Source: an uncultured Clostridia bacterium (lineage in GTDB: Bacteria; Bacillota; Clostridia; Oscillospirales; Acutalibacteraceae). From it: a stretch of DNA of 51,292 nucleotides. Positions 33,758 to 42,590 of this stretch are shown in pieces (position 1 is the first letter of the stretch; each line of letters opens with the position of its first letter). The position numbers and the translations under genes were made by a program. The stretch lies in assembly GCA_944380855.1 (NCBI GenBank), contig CALWIW010000013.1, positions 1 through 51,292 of the forward strand. The letters are read 5' to 3'. The notes under the pieces were generated by a model. It was not told the origin of the DNA, ran no database searches, and saw nothing but the letters and a program-made list of their open reading frames with translations.

Positions 33758-34729
33758 TTATTCTCTCTCCTTACTTTCGGTCAAGCCGCTTCCGCTTATA
33801 GATTGTGCTATTTCCATGATTTTTTCAAGACGATGATTGACTCCGCTTCTGCTTATAGGAGGAGTAAGCATTTCGCCTAACCCTCTCAGGGAAAGCTCGG
33901 GATTTTCCATTCTTATTTTTGCCAGTTCCTCAAGCTCCGGAGGCAACGAATCCAAACCGCAGGTTTTGTCAATTATTTCGATAGCTTTCATGTGCTTTAG
34001 AAAAGCGTCAGCAGTTTTTTTAATGTTTGCAACTTCAGAATTGCTAATTCTGTTTGCACTGTTTCTAAGCTCTTTCAGATTTTTCTGCTCTTCAAATCTT
34101 TTCAGACTTTCTTTAGCACCTGCCAGCTTCAAGAACTCGTGTATTTCAGAGCTTCCCTTTATGTATACAACATAAACACCGCAACGCTGAATAACCTTTG
34201 GCTTGATGGAAAACTCTCCTGCATCTTCTATTATTCTGCACAAATCGGTACAAAGACTTTTAGTCGAAACATTAAACTCAAGGTGATAGTTTTTCGCAGG
34301 GTCTGTTACCGAACCGCAGGAAAGAAAAACTCCCCTTAAAAAGTCCGACACAGTATCATCTTCTATATTCGCCATATTTATACGCAGATTTATCTGCGAT
34401 TTATCATGTCCGAACTTTTCAAATATTCTCATGCAGTCATCGGAATTGACAACCTTTACCGTATACATCCTGATTTCTTCGCTCTTTGTTTTAAGAGATC
34501 TGATTGTATCAATAATCGGCGGCGGAGAAAAAAGCCCCGAAAGAAAATTAACAAATTTACCGGCAGTGGAACGGCTCTCTGTTGAAAGACTGATTTCATT
34601 ATACGAAAATTTCTTTCCGAATAACAGCATTCCGTAACATTGAGCCACATTTTTTTCAATAAAATTAACATCTGCCGGATTTATTTCCAAAGAGCACAGC
34701 TCTCTTTTTACATCTGATGAAAATGACAT
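33758..34729 (-). CDS. whiA: Sporulation/division regulator WhiA
   Basis: This 323-residue protein has N-terminal LAGLIDADG-homing-endonuclease-like repeats (about 20-210: FLRGVFLSCGSVTDPAKNYH) and a C-terminal helix-turn-helix (LSLRGLGEMLTPPISRSGVN). In Bacillus WhiA influences cell division and chromosome segregation. It is placed after rapZ, but yvcK, which usually sits between them, is absent. Followed immediately by xseB. Confidence 0.95.
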   Translation of the reverse strand: MSFSSDVKRELCSLEINPADVNFIEKNVAQCYGMLLFGKKFSYNEISLSTESRSTAGKFVNFLSGLFSPPPIIDTIRSLKTKSEEIRMYTVKVVNSDDCMRIFEKFGHDKSQINLRINMANIEDDTVSDFLRGVFLSCGSVTDPAKNYHLEFNVSTKSLCTDLCRIIEDAGEFSIKPKVIQRCGVYVVYIKGSSEIHEFLKLAGAKESLKRFEEQKNLKELRNSANRISNSEVANIKKTADAFLKHMKAIEIIDKTCGLDSLPPELEELAKIRMENPELSLRGLGEMLTPPISRSGVNHRLEKIMEIAQSISGSGLTESKERE

Positions 34730-34751
34730 TTACTTCCCTCTGATAAATTTT

Positions 34752-35618
34752 TTAAGGCTTCCATATATCTCGGTGATGAATACCGCATCTGTAACCTGCT
34801 TCGGTAAGCTTTGAATTAAGGTAACAGGCAATAGTCACTGATCTGTGCTTTCCGCCGGTACAGCCAATGCCGATAACCAATTCGCTTTTTCCCTCTTTTC
34901 TGTAAAGAGGCAATGTGTATTTTAAAAAATCAAGATATCTGTTTGCCGTCTCCACAGATTCCTCAAATCCCATTACATAGCTTCTGACCGGTTCGTCAAG
35001 ACCGGTCTGTTTTTTAAGTTCATCTATGTAAAAAGGATTCGGCAAACATCTTACGTCCAAAAGCAAATCCGCTTCAAGGGGTATTCCGTATTTAAATCCG
35101 TAAGACATACAGGTAATAATAAGTCCGTCTTTGATGTTTTTAAGAAAAAGGGTAGTGACACGCTCACGTAGAAGCTTTAATGACATATTCGTGGTATCTA
35201 TTATGTAATCAGCATTTGCTTTAATAGGCTTTAAAAGCTGTTTTTCAAGCTCTACAGCGTCATTTATTGTAATGTTGGAATACAAATCCGTCAAAGGATG
35301 TTTTCTCCTTGTTTCCTTGTATCTTATAAGAAGAGTATCATTTTTTGCGTCAAGGAACAAAATCTTCACATTTTTCTCTTCCTTGCGAAATTTGCTTATT
35401 TCTTTTATAAGCGTATCAAAAACATTACCTCCTCTTACATCAATTACTACAGCTACACGCTTCATTCTTTTATCGGAAGTAGTGTTGCACAAATCATAAA
35501 GAGTGGACAAAAGTGCCGGAGGAATATTATCAACACAATAAAATCCTATATCCTCCATCATATGCAGTACGTTTGTTTTTCCCGCACCGGACGAGCCGGT
35601 AATAATTACAAATTCCAT
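34752..35618 (-). CDS. rapZ: Nucleotide-binding RNase adapter-family protein RapZ (YvcJ)
   Basis: This 288-residue protein has Walker A GSSGAGKT (8-15), a VVIDVRGG stretch, DTTNMSLKLLRERV, the C-terminal GIGCTGGKHRSVTIA and a final HRDIWKP. In Escherichia coli RapZ directs RNase E to GlmZ; the Firmicute homologue YvcJ binds GTP and affects competence. It is between murB and whiA in a conserved cluster. Confidence 0.95.
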   Translation of the reverse strand: MEFVIITGSSGAGKTNVLHMMEDIGFYCVDNIPPALLSTLYDLCNTTSDKRMKRVAVVIDVRGGNVFDTLIKEISKFRKEEKNVKILFLDAKNDTLLIRYKETRRKHPLTDLYSNITINDAVELEKQLLKPIKANADYIIDTTNMSLKLLRERVTTLFLKNIKDGLIITCMSYGFKYGIPLEADLLLDVRCLPNPFYIDELKKQTGLDEPVRSYVMGFEESVETANRYLDFLKYTLPLYRKEGKSELVIGIGCTGGKHRSVTIACYLNSKLTEAGYRCGIHHRDIWKP

Positions 35619-35677
35619 TAGCGTTCACTCATTCCCTTTTCACTGACTTACAGATGAACAAATCTATGTTTCAAATT

Positions 35678-36595
35678 TTATTCTACAATTATCAATTCTC
35701 TTTCAAGCTGATAACCGGTTTTTTCCTTTACTGTTTTTTGAACTAAAGCTATAAGGTCACATACATCCTTACAGGTCGCTCCGCCCTTATTTACTATAAA
35801 TCCGGCGTGCTTTTCACTTACACAAGCTCCTCCGATTGAAACTCCCTTTAAGCCACACTGTTCAATAAGCGTACCTGCAAAATTACCTTCAGGCCGTTTA
35901 AATACGCTTCCTCCGCTGGGATATTCCAAAGGCTGTTTCGAGGTTCTTCTGTTCATATAATCGGTCATTTTTTCTTTAATGCTGTCTTTATCACCTTTTT
36001 TTAGCTTAAAGACACAGTCAAGAATAGTCCAATCGTTTTCTTTATAAATACTGTTTCTGTATCCGAAATTAAAATCATCTCTTGTAAGTGTTATAACTTC
36101 TCCGGTTTCCGAGATATGACGGCAGGTATTTAAAACATCTTTAATTTCACCGCCGTAGGCTCCGGCATTCATAAATACCGCACCTCCCACAGTCCCAGGA
36201 ATACCCCATGCAAATTCCAACCCCTCAAGAGAGTTTTCCAAAGCAAAGGAACTGAGCTTTGCCAAGGTCACTCCGGCACCGCATAATATTGTGTCATCGG
36301 AAATAAGGCTTATGGCTTTAAATTCCCCGCCTAAAGTAATAACAACTCCGTCAATTCCGCTGTCACTTACTAAAATGTTGCTTCCGTTGCCGAGAATCAT
36401 ATACTTAATTTTACTTTCAACAGCACATCGGATAATACATTGCAAAGCTTGTAAAGACTTAGCTTCAACAAAAATCTCCGCAGGGCCTCCTATTTTGAAA
36501 GTAGTATGTTTGCTCATTGGTTCATCGAAAAGCACTGTACAGCCGCACTCCTCGGCTAAATGACAAAAAGAGCTTTTAACCTGAGAATCTGTCAT
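35678..36595 (-). CDS. murB: UDP-N-acetylenolpyruvoylglucosamine reductase
   Basis: This 305-residue type II MurB makes UDP-MurNAc, committing precursors to peptidoglycan. The FAD-binding domain shows HTTFKIGGPAEIFVEA and ILGNGSNILVSD, with FAWGIPGTVGGAVFMNAGAY beyond. The catalytic Ser lies in PSGGSVFKRPEG, and the protein ends AGFIVNKGGATCKDVCDLI. The start is behind AGGAGG. It lies 29 bases after hprK. Confidence 0.97.
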   Translation of the reverse strand: MTDSQVKSSFCHLAEECGCTVLFDEPMSKHTTFKIGGPAEIFVEAKSLQALQCIIRCAVESKIKYMILGNGSNILVSDSGIDGVVITLGGEFKAISLISDDTILCGAGVTLAKLSSFALENSLEGLEFAWGIPGTVGGAVFMNAGAYGGEIKDVLNTCRHISETGEVITLTRDDFNFGYRNSIYKENDWTILDCVFKLKKGDKDSIKEKMTDYMNRRTSKQPLEYPSGGSVFKRPEGNFAGTLIEQCGLKGVSIGGACVSEKHAGFIVNKGGATCKDVCDLIALVQKTVKEKTGYQLERELIIVE

Positions 36596-36624
36596 AAATC
36601 CTCCTAAATATAATGAAAAGCATT

Positions 36625-37596
36625 TTATGCTTTCCAGTTAGTAATAATTTTTTTCTTGTGAACTTCTGTCGGCTGAACGTCCATTCCAAGACTTTGCAAA
36701 AGTTCCTGTGCTCCGTTATAACCCATTTTCTTCTGACGGTTGTTCATTGCGGCAACCTCAATAATAATTGCAAGGTTTCTGCCGGGTTTTACAGGTATTG
36801 TCATTACCGGAACATCAAGTCCGAGAATTTCCATATATTCATTTTCAAGACCCATTCTGTCATACACTTTCGTGCTGTCCCAAATTTCCATATTAATAAC
36901 CATGTCAATTTTTTCGGTAAGCTTTACAGCACCCATACCGAAAATTCGTCTTGCGTTTATAATTCCAACGCCTCTTACTTCAATAAAGTGACGAATGTTA
37001 TCCGGCGAAGAACCGACAAGGGTTGTTTTTGAAACTCTTCTTATTTCTACTGCGTCATCTGCAATAAGGCGATGACCTCTTTTAATAAGCTCGATGGCAG
37101 TTTCACTTTTTCCGACGCCGCTGTCGCCTATGAGAAGACAACCTTCGCCGTAAACCTCAACCAATACGCCGTGTCTTGTAATTCTCGGAGCAAGCTCCAC
37201 ATTAAGTAAAGAAACAAGAGAAGCGGAAAGTGATGACGTCGAGTCAGGAGAACGCAGTACAGGTATACCGTAAACCTTTGCGGTGGACAAAATTTCATCC
37301 TTTTCAGGAAGATTTCTTGCAATTATAATTGCAGGAGGCTTCAGCTTAAAAAGATTTTCTATAACATGTCTTTGCTGTTCGCTCCCGAAACGTGCAAGAT
37401 AAGAGTACTCTGTTTTACCGAATATAATAATTCTCGTAATATCAAAAAAGTCAAGATATCCGGTCAGAGCAAGACCGGGTCTGTTGACATCCATAGACGT
37501 AATTTGAATATCCTCATAATCATCCGGAAGATATAAAGCTTCAAGGGAAAGATCCTTAACTATTTTTGAAAGCGGAACTTTAAACTCAACAGGCAT
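36625..37596 (-). CDS. hprK: HPr kinase/phosphorylase
   Basis: This 323-residue enzyme phosphorylates and dephosphorylates Ser46 of HPr, linking energy state to carbon catabolite control. An N-terminal domain precedes the kinase domain with Walker A GDSGVGKS (157-164), the HprK signature VRGVGIINARRIFGMGAV and the C-terminal KPGRNLAIIIEVAAMN. No ptsH or ccpA is in the window. It is the first gene of the hprK-murB-rapZ-whiA-xseB-ispA run, with a TATAAT at 37643-37648. Confidence 0.97.
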   Translation of the reverse strand: MPVEFKVPLSKIVKDLSLEALYLPDDYEDIQITSMDVNRPGLALTGYLDFFDITRIIIFGKTEYSYLARFGSEQQRHVIENLFKLKPPAIIIARNLPEKDEILSTAKVYGIPVLRSPDSTSSLSASLVSLLNVELAPRITRHGVLVEVYGEGCLLIGDSGVGKSETAIELIKRGHRLIADDAVEIRRVSKTTLVGSSPDNIRHFIEVRGVGIINARRIFGMGAVKLTEKIDMVINMEIWDSTKVYDRMGLENEYMEILGLDVPVMTIPVKPGRNLAIIIEVAAMNNRQKKMGYNGAQELLQSLGMDVQPTEVHKKKIITNWKA

Positions 37597-37642
37597 AATA
37601 ACACCGACCTTTTCTAAAATTTATTACAAATTATCAGCTTTT

Positions 37643-37648
37643 ATTATA
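37643..37648 (-). promoter_or_regulatory. Probable -10 element of the hprK operon
   Basis: On the minus strand TATAAT lies about 47 bases upstream of the hprK ATG. A -35 is weak (TTTAAA at 17 bases). Transcription would begin near 37636, leaving a leader of about 40 bases. Confidence 0.5.
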
Positions 37649-37741
37649 CCTCAAAGCACTGTTTTTTTAAAGTCTTTTATAGTATAAAAATAATTTTTTT
37701 ATAAATATTCTGATTTTAGGTAGATTTTTGGAAATTACCTA

Positions 37742-38383
37742 TCATAATGCACAAAAATCTATGCTTATATTTGTTGATAAAATCAAATGGTTTTTTATTT
37801 CTTTTTCCGAAAATCCGTTGTTAATTACTGTAAACACAGGAAATAAATAGGAATATATTTCTTCTTTTGCAGACTTTTCGGCTTTAAATAATCCTGTACT
37901 GATATTGCGGTTCTTACTGTTGTAAATCTCTGCAAAACCTACTATAAAATCTGATGTTATTTCTTCTTCCTTAATATATCGAAACACACTCTCATCACCG
38001 AAGAAAAAAACGCTGTCTTTTCTCCATTCGTAATCTGATGATAATTCTTTTATAATCCTGTTAACTTGCTCATTATCTAAATCTTGAGAAAGAATCACAT
38101 ATTTATTTTGTCCGGGGAATGGCTTTTTGGCTGTTGTCTTTTCTAAAGCGTCAAAAGCTTCGGTAAGACTGTTACAGCTAACAGAAATGTATTTCTGAGT
38201 TATATCTTCTTTTTCATAAAGCGGTACTGCAAAGGTATAAACAAACTGACCATTAGAACTGTCCTTGTTTTCCTGAACAAAAAAGCCTTCTATTATTGCT
38301 TTCTCGTTTACCTCATTTATTGCACAGGAGGAAAAAGAAAGAATTAAAATAAAAGCGATAAAATAAAGGTATATTTTTTTCAT
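37742..38383 (-). CDS. gerC: Short Ger(x)C-type spore germination lipoprotein
   Basis: This 213-residue protein has a signal peptide and lipobox-like end (IFILILSFSSC in outline, Cys20). It resembles the N-terminal domain of GerAC/GerBC: AIIEGFFVQE, AFDALEKTTAKKPFPGQNKY and VILSQDLDNEQVNRIIKELS. Full Ger(x)C proteins have about 360-400 residues in three domains; this one stops after about the first domain and a little more, with no continuation in another frame before hprK. Position after gerAB, with a four-base overlap, matches the third gene of a gerA operon. It may be a shortened but working subunit or a decayed one. Confidence 0.78.
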   Translation of the reverse strand: MKKIYLYFIAFILILSFSSCAINEVNEKAIIEGFFVQENKDSSNGQFVYTFAVPLYEKEDITQKYISVSCNSLTEAFDALEKTTAKKPFPGQNKYVILSQDLDNEQVNRIIKELSSDYEWRKDSVFFFGDESVFRYIKEEEITSDFIVGFAEIYNSKNRNISTGLFKAEKSAKEEIYSYLFPVFTVINNGFSEKEIKNHLILSTNISIDFCAL

Positions 38384-39438
38384 TTAAGTCCTCCTGATAC
38401 CGATTTTTTAAAAATCAGTGAAACTGCAATTGAAATTAATATTAAACCAAAAACAATACCATAGGCAAAAATATCGGCCGAAAGCTTTAACAGTTCATAA
38501 ATCACTTCACTTATTATGAACACAGCAGCACAAAAAAACATACTGCTTTTTCTGCTTCCGCTTCTTTCAAAAAGCGATGAAAAACCAATGGTATATCCGG
38601 ACAATTCTAAAAATATCAAAACGGTTCTTACACTGAAAAAAAGTCCGTCATTTTCTTCAATAACACTCATTCCGGATATTTTAGACAGCACGAATAAAGG
38701 ATTGCTTTCACTTTCGGAAAAAACACCTAAGCAAAGCATTACGAAAACCAAAAACACTACTACCGTGAAAAAGTATATGAGAAGATAAGCGTATGCTGAC
38801 CGTCTGTTATTTCCCCTTGACTTTTCAAACAAAAGAACTGAGAGAGGCAAGGAAAACATACCTGAAATAAGATATACAGCTGATTTCATTACGGAAAACA
38901 CATTTGTATTTAAAAATCCTGCAAATGTTCCGTCGTCTATACTTATTTGCTGAAAAAGTCCGAAAAATAAAACAGATAAAAACACAACGCTTACAGCGAA
39001 TATTATTCCGTTTGACCCGCAAATAGCCTCAAGGCCTTTACAGCTTCCGTATAATACTCCGCACATGGTAAGAAACAATAGTATCAATGGAGAAACATCC
39101 TTGTTTACACATTCTGATACAAAATCAGTATACCGTAAAACAGAAATAACAGCGGCAAAAAGCAAAAAGATTCCCAGTATAAGTTTATAAGCAGCTCCGG
39201 TTGATTTTGAGTTCTTTTGTAAAGACTTTGATGTGTCGTTTCCGTAATTGTCCAAAAGTTTTAAAGAAAAAAACAGTATAAGAAAAGAGATGATTATAAC
39301 AAACGGCAGAGCTATAACGGTGCTGTAAGCGGTAATTCCCTGAGGAAGATGTGAAAACAATCCGAGAAAACAAGAAATCTGTACCGCTGTCATAAAAAGA
39401 TAGAATCCAAAAGAACCAACATTTCCCTTTAATTTCAT
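38380..39438 (-). CDS. gerAB: Spore germination permease GerAB-type
   Basis: This 352-residue protein has about ten hydrophobic segments and resembles the amino-acid permease-like GerAB family (endospore germination permease, APC superfamily). Examples are FYLFMTAVQISCFLGLFSHL near the N-terminus and a GFSSLFERSG loop. It forms the ligand-sensing subunit of the germinant receptor in the inner spore membrane. It overlaps gerAA upstream and the gerC-like gene downstream by four bases each. The sequence is divergent, so the germinant cannot be guessed. Confidence 0.82.
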   Translation of the reverse strand: MKLKGNVGSFGFYLFMTAVQISCFLGLFSHLPQGITAYSTVIALPFVIIISFLILFFSLKLLDNYGNDTSKSLQKNSKSTGAAYKLILGIFLLFAAVISVLRYTDFVSECVNKDVSPLILLFLTMCGVLYGSCKGLEAICGSNGIIFAVSVVFLSVLFFGLFQQISIDDGTFAGFLNTNVFSVMKSAVYLISGMFSLPLSVLLFEKSRGNNRRSAYAYLLIYFFTVVVFLVFVMLCLGVFSESESNPLFVLSKISGMSVIEENDGLFFSVRTVLIFLELSGYTIGFSSLFERSGSRKSSMFFCAAVFIISEVIYELLKLSADIFAYGIVFGLILISIAVSLIFKKSVSGGLK

Positions 39439-40892
39439 TCCTCGTCGTCAGCTCCTTTTAAATTCTGTATTTTCATCACTTTATCAGCAAGCTTTTTCCA
39501 GCTTGCTCTTATAAACGTATCACGCATTGCCGACGGCATAAACGGAGCAAAAGGAGATGAATAAGGCACCCCAAAGCTGTTTTTACCGCATAAATTTACA
39601 AGCATAACAAAAGACACAAGTACAATTCCCCACAAGCCCAATATGCCTCCGCATATTATATATACAAGCCTTAAAATTGTAATACAGGGATATAAATCAG
39701 GAATTGTGTAAGATGCAATTGCGGCAATTGCTACCACCATAAGCGTAGGAGATCCTATAATACCCGCACTTACAGCAGATTCACCGATAACCAATGCTCC
39801 AACTATACCCACCGCATGACCCAAAGGTTTTGGAATTCTAAGTCCGGCTTCTCTCATAATCTCGTAAATAAAATGAATAAGAAGCACTTCAAGCATCAAA
39901 GGCAGCGGTGTCTGTGTTACCGAGGTGACTATTTTTGACAGTATTGCCGGCGGAAAAAGTTCCGGGTGAAAAGTAGCAAACGCCACATAAAGTCCAGGTA
40001 TATATACTGCGGCAAGAAAGGAGATATATTTTAAAATTCTTGTAAAAGCGGCATAATACGGCCTGTTTGAATAATCGTCAAAGCTTTGAAAATTTTCTGA
40101 AAACAGCTTTGGAACATACAAAACCGACGGAGAACCGTCAATCATTATTGCCACTCTGCCCTCAGTAATTTTCCCGCAAACGGTGTCAGGCCTTTCAGAA
40201 ATTCCAACACCTGTAAAAAGCGATTTTTCCTCTCCGTCTTCAAGAAACGGTACAAGGTATCCAGCCGCAAGGACAGTTTCCAAATTACATTTCTCCAAAT
40301 CCTTTTTCAATTTTTCGAGAATGTGCTTTGAAGTTCTGTCGGATAAGTAACAAAGACATATTTGTGTTTTTGAAAGTGTTCCCACTGTCATGGTTTCAAA
40401 AACCAATGAAGGACTTTTTATTCTTCTTCTTATTAGAGTCATATTTATTCTTAAAGGCTCAACGAAGCCCTCACGGGAACCTCTTTGTATAGTTTCTCCC
40501 GAAGGTTCTGAAACACTTCTGAATGAAAAACCCTGTATTCCTACTGCAATCATATTTTCGCAGCCGTCAATAGCTATAATTGCAAAGCCTGACATTAAAA
40601 GTGATAAAAAACTTTCTTCGTCCTTTACCTCTACCATTTCAGAAGCAGTGATAACGTTGGTTTTTATCACATCAAGAAGCAAAGTTCCTTCGTCGCTTCT
40701 GTATCTGTTCCCCATAATCGGGTTTATTACAGAAATAGCTAAGGTTTCCTTGTTGCACATTCCCTCCATGGTAAATACAGCAGCGTTTTTACCTTTGGGA
40801 GTATTCAGCATAAATTCTCTTACCGTAAAATCTGCCGAACCTGAAAACATCTCCTTGAAAGCCTCAATATTTTTTTTGAGAGATTTATTCAT
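39435..40892 (-). CDS. gerAA: Spore germination receptor subunit GerAA-type
   Basis: This protein of about 485 residues has a soluble N-terminal domain, then five or so membrane helices. GerA-family motifs are GRVAIMIDGSPSVLYVPKLF, FHPELFPPAILSKIVTSVTQ, TPLPLMLEVLLIHFIYEIMR and EAGLRIPKPLGHAVGIVGAL. The ATG at 40892 follows GGTGA by five bases; two upstream in-frame ATGs (40898 and 40919) are worse placed. First gene of a gerA-B-C operon, divergent from the DUF421 gene. Confidence 0.93.
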   Translation of the reverse strand: MNKSLKKNIEAFKEMFSGSADFTVREFMLNTPKGKNAAVFTMEGMCNKETLAISVINPIMGNRYRSDEGTLLLDVIKTNVITASEMVEVKDEESFLSLLMSGFAIIAIDGCENMIAVGIQGFSFRSVSEPSGETIQRGSREGFVEPLRINMTLIRRRIKSPSLVFETMTVGTLSKTQICLCYLSDRTSKHILEKLKKDLEKCNLETVLAAGYLVPFLEDGEEKSLFTGVGISERPDTVCGKITEGRVAIMIDGSPSVLYVPKLFSENFQSFDDYSNRPYYAAFTRILKYISFLAAVYIPGLYVAFATFHPELFPPAILSKIVTSVTQTPLPLMLEVLLIHFIYEIMREAGLRIPKPLGHAVGIVGALVIGESAVSAGIIGSPTLMVVAIAAIASYTIPDLYPCITILRLVYIICGGILGLWGIVLVSFVMLVNLCGKNSFGVPYSSPFAPFMPSAMRDTFIRASWKKLADKVMKIQNLKGADDEE

Positions 40893-41009
40893 ATACATCA
40901 CCAATAAAAGCATTGGCAATTTTTAGATTATTATTCTTTAACACTTGATTGTTTAGACTGTATATAACAAAATCAAAAGGGAAAAATATTTTGAAAAGGG
41001 AGGAATTTC

Positions 41010-41690
41010 ATGTTTATTTCCGCTGTCAGATCCGCACTTATATATGTGTTCATAATCGCCGCTATGAGAATTATGGGCAAAAGGCAAATAAGCGATATGC
41101 AAACTTCAGAGCTTGTTATAACTCTGATAATCTCGGATATCGCCGCCATACCTTTGCAAAATACCTCTCAACCACTGCTAAGCGGCATAATACCTATACT
41201 TGTGCTGATGTCCTTAGAAATTATATTCAGTGTTATCATGATAAAGAAAAGCAAATTCCGAAAGCTTATCTGCGGAAGTCCGGTTTTGCTCATTGAAGAC
41301 GGAAAGCTACTGCAAAGTCAAATGAAACGCCTAAGAATAAGCACAGAGGATCTTTGTGCTCAGCTCAGACAATTAAATATTTTTTCTTTAAATGAGGTTC
41401 AGTACTGCATTGCAGAAACAAACGGTTCAATAAGTGTTCTGCAAAAACCCCCATACAGACAACCGAATTGTTCACAAGCAAAAATAAAAACAAAAGATGA
41501 CGGAATTGAAGCTGTAGTAATAAATGACGGTGAAATACTAAGCAATTCTTTAAATCTTTGCAACATGAGCAAAGATTATCTAATGGAACAGCTTAAAAGA
41601 CTTAACCTGAACAAGGAAGAGATATTCATACTTACAGCAGATAAAAAGAAAATTACTTCAATTATTCTGAAAGAGAGAAAACACTCATGA
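41010..41690 (+). CDS. DUF421 membrane protein (YetF-like)
   Basis: This 226-residue protein has three N-terminal membrane helices (about 5-75) and a cytoplasmic DUF421 domain: AAMRIMGKRQISDMQTSELV, then GSPVLLIEDGKLLQSQMKRL, and RISTEDLCAQLRQLNIFSLN. In Bacillus relatives, DUF421 proteins are linked to spore membrane properties and heat resistance. The gene is divergent from gerAA (117-base gap) and overlaps the DUF4363 gene, which supports a spore envelope role but does not prove it. RBS is GGGAGGAA. Confidence 0.9.
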   Translation: MFISAVRSALIYVFIIAAMRIMGKRQISDMQTSELVITLIISDIAAIPLQNTSQPLLSGIIPILVLMSLEIIFSVIMIKKSKFRKLICGSPVLLIEDGKLLQSQMKRLRISTEDLCAQLRQLNIFSLNEVQYCIAETNGSISVLQKPPYRQPNCSQAKIKTKDDGIEAVVINDGEILSNSLNLCNMSKDYLMEQLKRLNLNKEEIFILTADKKKITSIILKERKHS

Positions 41691-42067
41691 AAAGAATATA
41701 CTTTGCTATAGTTTTTTTAATTTTTACAGTATTTTCCGCTTTTTTAGAACTTTATATAGTCTTTAACCCTGCCAAAGAAAGCATAAGTTTAATTGAACAA
41801 GCCACAGACTTATGCAAAAAAGATAAAAAGCAGGAAGCCATTGAGCTTTGCTATGAGGTCTCTGACCTTTGGGATAAATCAAATCCCAAAATAAATATGT
41901 TCATTCAGCATGAAAAGACAGTAGAGATTTCATCAGATATAAAGGAAATGACTTTTTGTCTTGAACATGACAAAGATTTTGAATTTATGTTAGCAGCGGA
42001 AAAGTTAAAGGAAGATTTAATTACCATTATGGATAATGAATTACCTCATATATCAAATATACTGTGA
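41687..42067 (+). CDS. DUF4363 family protein
   Basis: This 126-residue protein has one N-terminal membrane helix (about 5-25) and a helical extracytoplasmic domain (IEQATDLCKKDKKQEAIELC, then SDLWDKSNPKINMFIQHEKT). This matches DUF4363, which commonly follows DUF421 in Clostridia. The start overlaps the DUF421 stop by four bases. Function unknown. Confidence 0.85.
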   Translation: MKRIYFAIVFLIFTVFSAFLELYIVFNPAKESISLIEQATDLCKKDKKQEAIELCYEVSDLWDKSNPKINMFIQHEKTVEISSDIKEMTFCLEHDKDFEFMLAAEKLKEDLITIMDNELPHISNIL

Positions 42068-42174
42068 TAACAAATTAGAAGAATCGTAAATCACCCATTA
42101 TAAAGACATTGAAAGTTTAAAGCCTTATTTTGTATCACAACTATTTACCATACCAGATTCAGAGTATCAAAAAT

Positions 42175-42200
42175 CCCCGACTTGAAAATTCAAGTCGGGG
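42175..42200. terminator. Hairpin downstream of the DUF4363 gene
   Basis: CCCCGACTTGAA and TTCAAGTCGGGG are perfect inverted arms around AA. On the minus strand the stem is followed by ATTTTTG, so it can stop minus-strand transcripts from ppdK. On the plus strand it follows the DUF4363 gene by about 107 bases but lacks a clear T-run. Confidence 0.7.
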
Positions 42201-42232
42201 ACTAATTTATTCCGAAATTAAATCGAAATTAG

Positions 42233-42590
42233 ATTATCTATCCCGGCAAAAGTCATTTTTCAAAAAACTTTTACCCCATCTTCCCTCTCAAAATGACAAT
42301 AAAATCATAGTTTTATTGACACTTTAAATTAGCCGCTGTTATTACTTTTATAAAAAACAAATAGACCCTATGAATCTTCTCATAAGGTCTATTCTCTATA
42401 TTTTTGTGATATGTGCTGTTATTTTTCTTGATATTAGAATTATAGCAGCACATATTTTTTTTGCGTTCCAACTTTGTCTGTTCTATTTTTTATAGAGTTA
42501 CAAACAGCGGAATATCAATATCTTGTAAACACGCTAATTGGAATTGGGGTAAACTTTTTTTACAAAATCGGGTTACCTCTTGACATTATC
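42233..42590. repeat. Tandem noncoding repeat, unit A (352-bp period)
   Basis: This is nearly identical to the next unit, with a few base changes and four compensating one-base indels. It begins and ends with ATTATC, the same six bases that join the two copies and end the second. It contains, in order, a 9-bp hairpin with one mismatch (42245-42275) and an 8-bp hairpin (42297-42318). These are followed by a promoter-like TTGACA/TATTAC pair (42316-42345), a 14-bp hairpin with one mismatch (42360-42393) and a terminator (42409-42462). No open reading frame of note. Confidence 0.9.
42352..42462 (+). ncRNA. Predicted small RNA, copy A
   Basis: TTGACA (42316-42321) and TATTAC (42340-42345) are 18 bases apart, predicting a start near 42352. 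The transcript would hold hairpin 1, AATAGACCCTATGA pairing with TCATAAGGTCTATT (loop ATCTTC). Hairpin 2 is ATATGTGCTGTTAT pairing with ATAGCAGCACATAT, followed directly by seven Ts. Length is about 111 nt. The promoter, two stems and terminator are seen in sequence; that they make an RNA is inference. I do not recognise it as a known RNA family. Confidence 0.5.
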
